Positions 1 through 6,040 of a stretch of DNA of 6,833 nt are shown here, piece after piece. Location: contig SLGN01000288.1 in assembly GCA_007123695.1 (NCBI GenBank), forward strand, positions 1-6,833, in the 5' to 3' direction. The notes below the pieces were generated by a model that saw nothing but the letters and a program-made list of their open reading frames with translations, did not search any database and was not told where the DNA came from. Positions within the stretch are counted from its first letter, which is position 1, and each line of letters opens with the position of its first letter. A program made the position numbers and the translations under genes. Origin of the DNA: Verrucomicrobiales bacterium (lineage in GTDB: Bacteria > Verrucomicrobiota > Verrucomicrobiia > Verrucomicrobiales > DEV007).

Positions 1-1
1 C

Positions 2-3000
2 AGCGGCGATGCCCCTGGGGCGACCAACACCAACACCTCCTACTATAGCTTCGCCGGGATCGGTCACCGCGGCCACAACCCCGACAACAACTTCAGCGGC
101 GACATCCTCGTCGACGCGCAGCGCGGCGGCATCAGCCTGACCGGCGGCACCGGCAACGTCGGGACGACTGCGGCCACCACCCCGCCCGACATGCGGCTGC
201 ACCCCGCCCAGATCGGGCACGGCGGCTACAACATCACCACCACCAGCACCACCGGCTCCATCCGCGTCCATGCCGAGGACAACATTCTCCTGCTCTCGGA
301 GAACGGACCCGGCTCTCCGGTGCTGATCGGACACGGAGGGTTCCTTGCCAAGGGGCCCATTGGCGACGCGGGAGACGTAATCGAAGTCGTTTCCCGCCAA
401 GGCGGACTCGAGCTTCGTTCGCAGGGAGCCTTCTCGGGGAATGCGGTCTACATCGGCCACGGCGACTCCGCCTCGGGCAACGGGGGCCGCATGGGCGACA
501 TCCTCATCGACGTCGCCGGCGAGATTTCGCTCTTCCAAGACGGCGCTCCCGTTTGGCTCGGCCACCGCAGCAACACCTTGGCGGGCTTCTCCAACGCCGA
601 CGTCACGATCCGCGCCGCCGGACTCGACTTCAACGGAGGCAACCCCGGCCCCGGTCTCTTCCAAGTGGGCGGAACCGTCGCGACGATGGTCACCAACAGC
701 CTCGCGGGCGGGAACGTCAGCCTCGTCGCCACCGGGGATGCGGGGATGTGGGTCAGCTCGCTGATCCGGCGGGATTCGCCCCATAGCCTCAACCTCCTCT
801 CCCGCGGCGACATCTTCATGGGCGCCAGCGCCATCAACCAAGGCTCGGGCGACATCAACCTTGTGGCGGGCTGGGATCCATCGGTTTCGTCGCTCTCGGG
901 CGGGGAGTCCCATGTATTGGGCGGCGACGGCCTTCCCGGGCAGTACTGGATCCGCGACATCGACATGCGGACCGGCATCTTCGAAGCCCCGGGGTCCTAC
1001 GGCAGCGGCGGCGGCAGCGTCTGGGTCGGAGTCAACCCGGACCGGGTCGGCGCCGGGGCAGCAGTCATGGTCGGAAGCCGCACCGGCCAGACCAATGTCG
1101 CCGGACACGACGTCCTCATCTGGGCCGCTCCCGGCGACGAGGACAACGATCCGCAGCAGTTCGCCCAGATCGGATACTCGCGCGCCGTCGCCGGCACCGG
1201 CACGGCCCCGATCTCCGGCGAGATCCGGGTCCAGGCCAGCAACGACATCGAGCTCGTGGCGAACCTCTACGCGGTCGGATCCGACGGCTACCCCGGCTGG
1301 AACAACTCGCCCTCGCCGGGCGCCGGCTATCGGGGCTACAACGCCTACGCCCAGATCGGACACGGCGCGCGCGATGCGGTCCGCTTCTCGGAAATGGCCG
1401 GGAACATCACCGTCGTGGCCGGCGGAAACATCACCGGAACCGGGGGCAAGAGCCGGGAGAACTTCGTCATGATCGGGCACGGCGGCTTCGACAACAAGCG
1501 CCCAGCCGAACCAAGCAGCGTCGTCATCGGCACCGCCGAGATCCGGGTCGATGCCGGCGGCGACATCGTCTTCGAGGGCGGCAGCGGCAGCGTGGCATTC
1601 GCCCAGATCGGCCACGGCGGCGTCGCCATCGACGCCATCTCCCTCGCGGAAAACGCCATCCACGTGAGCGCCGGCGGCGACCTCGTCTTCGCGGGCGGCA
1701 CGGGCGGAGTCGTCGCCACGAGCCAGATCGGCTATGCCCAGATCGGACATGGCGGCTACGACTCCGACTTCGACGGACCGGAAGGCGAGGGCTACCGCGG
1801 CGACATCTTCGTCAATGTCGGTGGCGCAGTCTCCCTCGTCGGCGGCGACAGGAACTTCAACCATGCCCTCATCGGGCACGGCGGAGCCCTCTCCGACGGG
1901 GGGCACTCCGGAGAGATCTCCGTCACCTCGGGCAGCGGTGGAGTCGTGCTCGCCGGTGGCACCGCGAACTTCGCCTTCGCCCAAATCGGACACGGAGGAT
2001 ACAGCAGCTCGGGCAATCTGATCGGCGCTACCCGCGTCGAGATCGCCGACGGCGGCCTCGCTCTCCGGGGCGGACAGAACCTCGGCACCTACGCGCAGAT
2101 CGGGCATGGCGGCTTCGCCAATCTCGCCGGGCTCTCCGGCAGCCAAAGCGGCCGGGTCGAGGTTCTCGCCAGCGGCGACATCTCCCTCGTCGGCGGCAGC
2201 ACCGCCGCCAGCACCTACGCAATGATCGGAAACGGCGGCGTCGGAATCTCGGGCGCGCTTTCCGGCGATGTCCGGGTCGTCTCCAGCGACGGCGGCCTTT
2301 CCCTGCAAGGGGGCGCGGCGGAAAACACCTTTGCCCGGATCGGTCTCGGAGGACGCGGCGTTTCGGGCAGCATGGCCGGCTCCACCGAAGTCGTTGCTGC
2401 CGGCTTGGTCGAACTCCGGGGCGGCAGCGCGACGGCAACCGAGGCGCAGATCGGCCTCGGCGGCACGGAATCGAACGGAGAGAAAACCGGCGCGGTTCTC
2501 GTCGAGGCCGGGACTCTCGAACTCGACGGTGGCGGCACCGGGGCCTTCGCCCAGATCGGCTCGGGCGGAGCCAATGCCGGAGGCGCCGCCTCCGGCGCGG
2601 TCACCGTCCGCACGATTGGCGACGCGCGCATCGCCGGGGGCGTCGGCAGCGGATCCTACGCCCTCGTCGGCCATGGCGGCACGGGCGCGGCGCGCAATCT
2701 CCAGGGAGCCCTCGTCTTCGAAACGGGCGGCGCCCTCGGCATCCTCGGCGGAGCCGGGAGTTCGGCCTTCGCCCAGATCGGTCACGGCGGAGTCAATCTC
2801 GGCGGCGACCGCGGCGGCGACGTCGAGGTGGTCGCCGGCAGCCTCGCGCTGCTCGGCGGCGGCAGTCCCTTCGCCTTTGCCCGCATCGGGCACGGCGGCC
2901 ACGGCGGCTTCGGGAGCGCCGCAGGTGCCATCGTGGCGAGGACGCTGCTTGGAGACCTTTCCCTCGGCGGCGGCGGCGGCATCTACGCCGCCGCGCAGAT

Positions 3001-4369
3001 CGGGCATGGCGGAGTGCAGTCGTCCCTTTCGGCCGTGGACCAGTCGATCACCGTCGAGGCCGCCGGCGACCTGCGGGTCTCGGGGGGCTCCGGCCTCCAG
3101 TCCGGTGCTCTCATCGGCCACGGCGGAGGAGGAGCGACGGCATCGGAATGGAGCGGCGACATTGCCGTCTCGGCCCCCGGTGCGGTCGCGCTCGAGGCCG
3201 GCTCGGGCGTCTTCTCCTTCGCCCAAGTCGGCCATGGAGGTGCCTCGGCCAGCGGCGCGATGGGCGGCAGCATCGGCGTCGATGTCGGCGAAAGCCTTTC
3301 GCTGGTGGGCCGGAGCCGCAACGACGCCGCCTACGCGAAGATCGGCCACGGCGACGACCAAACCGGACCGATCGCTTTCTTCGCCGGATCAGGAACACGC
3401 GACGGCGACATCGCCGTCGCCGCCGGGACCGACATCGGGCTGGTCTCCGGCATGATCGGGCACGCCAACTCGGTGTCTCCCGCGACGGTGCTCGGTGGCG
3501 TGACCCAGATCGGTGTGAGCCGCATGGATCCCGAAAATCCGCTGGGAGGAACCCTCTCCGCCGACGCCGACAGCGAGTTCGCCGGCGCCGAAGAGCTGCG
3601 CTTCTATCTCCCCACCCGGGCGAACAACGAAATCGCGTCCGGAGCGGTTCTCAACGGCGTCGTCTACGCCGGGCGGCATCCCGATTGGACGCCGAAGGCT
3701 GCCGACGAATACGCCATCCGCGTCGTCGATCCTGCGGGGAATCCCACGCTGCTCGAAGAGCACGAGAACCTCTTCGGCACCGGCCCCGCCCCCGCGACGC
3801 CCTCGGGCTTCGCCTTCTACTACGACACCATCTTCCTGGCCGAGGCGCCTCCGGTCGTGGTGTTGCCTCCGTCCCTGCCGAAGCCTCCCCAGGTAGGGCC
3901 GCGTCCTCCGGGCGAGGGGGATGTCGATTTCACGACCCTGAGCCTGCTTGACCGCTTCGCCTTCGAGCGGACCCGCAACTTCCTCGGAAGCTTCTCCAAC
4001 ACCGGATCGTTCTCGATCTTCTACGAGGGCTTCGGCCAGTACGGAGCGAACGGCGAGAGCGTCTTTGCGACCGGGTCCGGCGGATCGGCCCCGGGCGGCC
4101 CCATGCTCTCCGTTCCCGGCTTCGCCCTCGCCGAGAACGTGCTCGAGATCCAACAGCGGCTCCTCGCGGAGACGTCCGAAGAGGAAGGAAGTTCCGCGGA
4201 GGAAGCGGCCGAGGAGCTGGCCGGAAGCACCGATCCCGAACCTGCCTTCGCCGGAACAATGGAGCCGCTCGGACCCTCCGCCTCCCAACTCGGCGACGAG
4301 GAGGAGGAAGAGGAATCCGGGGAAGAGACCGGGGATGGGAGCGAAGAACAAGAGGACGAAGAGGGGTAG
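2..4369 (+). CDS. Giant IGHGG-repeat beta-helix surface protein (FHA/adhesin-like), 5'-truncated by the window
   Basis: The frame is open from base 2 to the TAG at 4367-4369 (1455 residues visible). The first ATG, at 191, is internal: the 63 codons before it contain no stop and already encode a repeat (IGHRG at 59-73), so the start lies outside the window. The protein is low in cysteine and rich in Gly, Ala, Ser and Asp, with repeats of [FY]AQIGHGG, then a variable Gly/Ser loop, then strands such as G-D-I-x-V and L-x-L-x-G-G. This pattern is typical of right-handed beta-helices in filamentous haemagglutinins and other large secreted adhesins. In order along the window are repeat array 1, a generic haemagglutinin-like stretch, repeat array 2, a non-repetitive domain (about 3524-3844), a proline-rich hinge, an aromatic/Gly-rich module and an acidic tail. 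No C-terminal beta-barrel is visible. The likely location is the cell surface or outside the cell, and the likely role is adhesion or a matrix/coat. Ligand and secretion route are unknown, since the N-terminus is not visible. Family type is fairly sure; function is inferred. Confidence 0.85.
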   Translation, partial: SGDAPGATNTNTSYYSFAGIGHRGHNPDNNFSGDILVDAQRGGISLTGGTGNVGTTAATTPPDMRLHPAQIGHGGYNITTTSTTGSIRVHAEDNILLLSENGPGSPVLIGHGGFLAKGPIGDAGDVIEVVSRQGGLELRSQGAFSGNAVYIGHGDSASGNGGRMGDILIDVAGEISLFQDGAPVWLGHRSNTLAGFSNADVTIRAAGLDFNGGNPGPGLFQVGGTVATMVTNSLAGGNVSLVATGDAGMWVSSLIRRDSPHSLNLLSRGDIFMGASAINQGSGDINLVAGWDPSVSSLSGGESHVLGGDGLPGQYWIRDIDMRTGIFEAPGSYGSGGGSVWVGVNPDRVGAGAAVMVGSRTGQTNVAGHDVLIWAAPGDEDNDPQQFAQIGYSRAVAGTGTAPISGEIRVQASNDIELVANLYAVGSDGYPGWNNSPSPGAGYRGYNAYAQIGHGARDAVRFSEMAGNITVVAGGNITGTGGKSRENFVMIGHGGFDNKRPAEPSSVVIGTAEIRVDAGGDIVFEGGSGSVAFAQIGHGGVAIDAISLAENAIHVSAGGDLVFAGGTGGVVATSQIGYAQIGHGGYDSDFDGPEGEGYRGDIFVNVGGAVSLVGGDRNFNHALIGHGGALSDGGHSGEISVTSGSGGVVLAGGTANFAFAQIGHGGYSSSGNLIGATRVEIADGGLALRGGQNLGTYAQIGHGGFANLAGLSGSQSGRVEVLASGDISLVGGSTAASTYAMIGNGGVGISGALSGDVRVVSSDGGLSLQGGAAENTFARIGLGGRGVSGSMAGSTEVVAAGLVELRGGSATATEAQIGLGGTESNGEKTGAVLVEAGTLELDGGGTGAFAQIGSGGANAGGAASGAVTVRTIGDARIAGGVGSGSYALVGHGGTGAARNLQGALVFETGGALGILGGAGSSAFAQIGHGGVNLGGDRGGDVEVVAGSLALLGGGSPFAFARIGHGGHGGFGSAAGAIVARTLLGDLSLGGGGGIYAAAQIGHGGVQSSLSAVDQSITVEAAGDLRVSGGSGLQSGALIGHGGGGATASEWSGDIAVSAPGAVALEAGSGVFSFAQVGHGGASASGAMGGSIGVDVGESLSLVGRSRNDAAYAKIGHGDDQTGPIAFFAGSGTRDGDIAVAAGTDIGLVSGMIGHANSVSPATVLGGVTQIGVSRMDPENPLGGTLSADADSEFAGAEELRFYLPTRANNEIASGAVLNGVVYAGRHPDWTPKAADEYAIRVVDPAGNPTLLEEHENLFGTGPAPATPSGFAFYYDTIFLAEAPPVVVLPPSLPKPPQVGPRPPGEGDVDFTTLSLLDRFAFERTRNFLGSFSNTGSFSIFYEGFGQYGANGESVFATGSGGSAPGGPMLSVPGFALAENVLEIQQRLLAETSEEEGSSAEEAAEELAGSTDPEPAFAGTMEPLGPSASQLGDEEEEEESGEETGDGSEEQEDEEG
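59..571 (+). repeat. IGHGG repeat array 1 (coding)
   Basis: This array holds five motif copies in the adhesin frame: IGHRG at 59, IGHGG at 212, IGHGG at 326, IGHGD at 452 and LGHRS at 557. Spacings are 153, 114, 126 and 105 bases, so the period is near 38 residues but loose. Copies degrade toward the 3' side and a last remnant (VGG) may lie at 665. The array probably continues upstream of the window, because the first copy is only 57 bases from the edge. Confidence 0.8.
572..1345 (+). other. Non-IGHGG, haemagglutinin-like beta-strand segment inside the adhesin
   Basis: Within the adhesin frame the IGHGG motif is absent or only faintly visible here (VGG at 665, VGSRT at 1070, IGYSR at 1169). 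Instead there are strands of the form L-N-L-L-S-R-G-D-I and G-S-G-D-I-N-L-V-A-G (around 790-870). These resemble the Gly-Asp-Ile turns common to filamentous haemagglutinin-type beta-helices. The segment is richer in Trp, Met, Pro and charged residues than the arrays. It may be a different helix surface, an inserted loop domain, or an older and more eroded part of the array. No known catalytic motif is visible. Confidence 0.55.
1346..3523 (+). repeat. IGHGG repeat array 2, about 20 units of about 38 residues (coding)
   Basis: Core motifs start at 1355, 1472, 1607, 1742, 1871, 1985, 2099, 2225, 2339, 2450, 2555, 2666, 2777, 2885, 2999, 3113, 3227, 3341, 3455 and 3509, with one extra partial copy at 1727. 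Spacing settles on 114 bases (38 codons). The five steps from 2885 to 3455 are exactly 114 each, and others range from 105 to 135. Each unit reads roughly [FY]-A-[QRLM]-I-G-H-G-G, a loop of 7-12 Gly/Ser/Ala residues, G-x-I-x-V-x-A, then L-x-L-x-G-G. The final copies erode (IGHGD, IGHAN, IGVSR), which marks the end of the helix. Units are conserved as protein but differ at many third positions. The 38-residue period could be two 19-residue beta-helix coils; that is inference from the known coil size of FHA. Confidence 0.88.
3845..3916 (+). other. Proline-rich hinge in adhesin C-terminus
   Basis: Twenty-four codons encode 10 prolines, in pairs such as P-P-V-V-V-L-P-P and K-P-P-Q-V-G. The stretch separates the end of the repeat/helix part from a short C-terminal module. 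Such segments usually act as extended linkers or wall-spanning spacers. Nothing in it matches a known sorting signal. Confidence 0.7.
3917..4168 (+). other. Aromatic/Gly-rich C-terminal module of the adhesin, unrecognised
   Basis: After the proline hinge come about 84 non-repetitive residues. They begin with a region rich in Phe, Arg and Leu (LLDRFAFERTRNFLG), pass through an aromatic strand-like stretch (SFSIFYEGFGQYG), then a Gly/Ser/Pro patch, and end in a short amphipathic helix-like piece (ENVLEIQQRLLAE). I do not recognise the family. The placement suggests an anchoring, sorting or chaperone-binding domain, but that is inference from position only. It is too short to be a 12-strand autotransporter barrel. 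Confidence 0.5.
4169..4366 (+). other. Acidic low-complexity C-terminal tail of the adhesin
   Basis: The last 66 residues contain 27 Asp/Glu and no Lys, Arg or His. They include a run of one Asp and six Glu (4295-4315) and end in E-D-E-E-G. The coding strand is correspondingly purine-rich from about 4298 to the stop. A tail like this is probably disordered and could bind calcium or other cations, or keep a giant protein soluble during export. A C-terminal hydrophobic or aromatic barrel signature is absent. Confidence 0.8.
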
Positions 4370-4413
4370 GCCGCGCTGGACGCGGAGCTTCCAAGGTTCG
4401 CACGCGGCGTTCG

Positions 4414-4438
4414 GGGAGGGGCGCTCCGCCCGATTCCC
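4414..4438 (+). terminator. Weak GC hairpin between adhesin and sulfatase, possible terminator
   Basis: GGGCG (4419-4423) pairs perfectly with CGCCC (4427-4431) across a CTC loop, and GGGA (4414-4417) can pair with TCCC (4435-4438) outside small bulges. It lies 45 bases after the adhesin stop. No T-run follows, so it is not a classical intrinsic terminator. In DNA this rich in GC, such a stem also arises by chance. Confidence 0.25.
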
Positions 4439-4480
4439 GGCCCCCGCTTCGGCTTGACCTGCGCGCGTCGAAACGCTTCC

Positions 4481-5998
4481 ATGTCGTCGATGAAAGCGAT
4501 CCTCCCCCTGCCCCTCGCCGCCCTCTTCCTCCTCTGCGGAGCGGCCCTTGCCGAAGAGCCGCCCTTGCCGAACATGCTGCTGCTGATGTCCGACGACCAC
4601 GGCTGGGAGGAGACCGGCTACAACGGACACCCCTACCTGAAGACCCCGGTGCTGGACGAGATGGCGGCGACCGGAGTGCGCTTCGAGCACTTCTACTCGG
4701 CCCACCCCACCTGCTCCCCGACCCGGGCCAGTTTTCTCACGGGGAGGCATCCGAACCGGATGGGCACCTTCGCTCCGGGCTGGTCCTTCCGTCCCGAGGA
4801 GGTCACCATGGCCCAGCTTCTCGCCGCGCAGGGCTACCGCTGCGGCCATTTCGGAAAATGGCATGTCGGCGCGGTGAAACGGGAGTCGCCCGTGAGCCCC
4901 CTCGCGATGGGCTTCCACGAATGCCTCTCCCACGACAACTTCTTCGAGCTCGATCCTTCCTTCTCGCGCGACGGCGGACCGCCCGAGATGTTTCGCGGGG
5001 AAAGTTCCGAGATCCTCGTCGAGGAGACCATCCGCTTCATCGGGCGCGCCCGCGAGAGGGGCGAGCCCTTTCTCGGCGTGATCTGGTTCGGCTCGCCGCA
5101 CGAGCCCTACCAAGGCCTGCCCGAAGATCTCGCCCTCTACGACGATCTGCCGGGCAAGCATTCCGACAAGATGGTGCGGCTGACTTCGAACGAGACGGGC
5201 GAGCCGACGACCCGACCGCTGGGCGATGTCCTGCGCGAGCGCTACGCCGAGATCACCGCGATGGACCGCGCCATCGGGCGGCTGCGGCAGCATCTCGCCG
5301 ACGAGGGCCTGCGCGAGAACACCCTGCTCTTCTACTGCGGCGACAACGGCACGTCCGCCGACGGGTTTCTCGATTCGCCGCACCGGGGCGTGAAGGGCAG
5401 CTTCTACGACGGCGGCTCGCTGGTCCCCGGTCTGATCGAATGGCCGGCCCGCTTTCCCGAAGCGTTTTCCACGACCCTGCGGGCCTCGACCAGCGACCTG
5501 CTGCCGACGGTGGCCAACCTCGTCGGGGCACCTCTGCCCGACCGGCCTCTCGACGGGATCGACCTGATGCCGCTGCTCGCCTCGCGCGCCTCCGAAAGGC
5601 CCGAGCCGCTCTTCTTCTGGGGCTTCGACACCCGCGCCCTCCGCGCGAACGACCTCCAGCCCTACCTCGACCCCGAACTGCAGCGGGGCACCACGCCGCT
5701 GGTGAAGCTGTCCGGCGGGATCGCGACGCGCAACTTTCAGAACTTCCACCACCCTCCCGTTTCCGAAAGCGACTACCTGGGGCCGCGCTCCATCATCGAG
5801 GGCGACTGGAAGCTCATCGTCACCCCGGCCAAGGGCGGGGACGAGCGCCGCGAACTCTTCGATCTGGCGGCGGACCGCGGCGAGACCAGCGATCTCGCCG
5901 AAAGGCATCCGGACCGCGTCGAGGCCCTCGGCAAGAAACTGCGCGCATGGCAGGATTCGGTCCTGCGAAGCCTCGGCGGAGCCGACTACGGCGGGTGA
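4481..5998 (+). CDS. Exported type I (formylglycine) sulfatase
   Basis: This is a 505-residue member of the alkaline phosphatase-like sulfatase family (arylsulfatase/GalNAc-6-sulfatase type), which hydrolyses sulfate esters. Residues 1-24 form a signal peptide with a Leu/Ala-rich core and an A-L-A|E-E cleavage site. Metal-binding Asp38-Asp39 sit in M-S-D-D-H-G. The formylglycine core is Cys78-Ser-Pro-Thr-Arg82 within P-T-C-S-P-T-R-A-S-F-L-T-G. Lys126 and His128 lie in G-K-W-H, His207 in S-P-H-E-P, Asp288-Asn289 in C-G-D-N-G, and Lys305 in H-R-G-V-K. The C-terminal W-K-L-I and E-L-F-D-L elements are normal, as is the length. The ATG at 4481 is chosen; 4490 (M-K-A-I-L) is equally plausible, and a TTG at 4454 is unlikely because it would put charged residues and a Cys before the signal peptide. 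No Shine-Dalgarno is seen. It needs a formylglycine-generating enzyme, not present here. The substrate is probably a sulfated polysaccharide; the exact sulfate ester cannot be read from sequence alone. Confidence 0.95.
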   Translation: MSSMKAILPLPLAALFLLCGAALAEEPPLPNMLLLMSDDHGWEETGYNGHPYLKTPVLDEMAATGVRFEHFYSAHPTCSPTRASFLTGRHPNRMGTFAPGWSFRPEEVTMAQLLAAQGYRCGHFGKWHVGAVKRESPVSPLAMGFHECLSHDNFFELDPSFSRDGGPPEMFRGESSEILVEETIRFIGRARERGEPFLGVIWFGSPHEPYQGLPEDLALYDDLPGKHSDKMVRLTSNETGEPTTRPLGDVLRERYAEITAMDRAIGRLRQHLADEGLRENTLLFYCGDNGTSADGFLDSPHRGVKGSFYDGGSLVPGLIEWPARFPEAFSTTLRASTSDLLPTVANLVGAPLPDRPLDGIDLMPLLASRASERPEPLFFWGFDTRALRANDLQPYLDPELQRGTTPLVKLSGGIATRNFQNFHHPPVSESDYLGPRSIIEGDWKLIVTPAKGGDERRELFDLAADRGETSDLAERHPDRVEALGKKLRAWQDSVLRSLGGADYGG

Positions 5999-6040
5999 CG
6001 CCCCCGCGCCGCTCTCCGCTCTCCACTCCTTTCCTCCGCC

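Noticed and set aside
191..193. ATG at 191 as the adhesin start
   Set aside because: The frame is open to the window edge and the upstream codons encode a repeat unit of the same kind, so this ATG is internal.
2268..3455. A 395-codon + strand frame inside repeat array 2
   Set aside because: It is out of frame with the repeat protein and made mostly of Ala, Ser, Pro and Arg. Its apparent repetition only reflects the repeats in the real frame.
59..3523. CRISPR array or non-coding tandem repeat
   Set aside because: Repeats are 105-135 bases apart, keep one reading frame and vary at third positions. There are no identical short repeats with unique spacers.
4454..4456. TTG at 4454 as the sulfatase start, or TTGACC at 4454-4459 as a -35 promoter element
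   Set aside because: A TTG start would add charged residues before a normal signal peptide. As a promoter, no -10-like sequence lies at the right spacing (4477-4482 reads TTCCAT).
4526..4543. Lipobox at Cys19 of the sulfatase signal peptide
   Set aside because: The residues before Cys are F-L-L, and a lipobox needs Gly, Ala or Ser at -1. The A-L-A|E-E signal peptidase I site downstream fits better.
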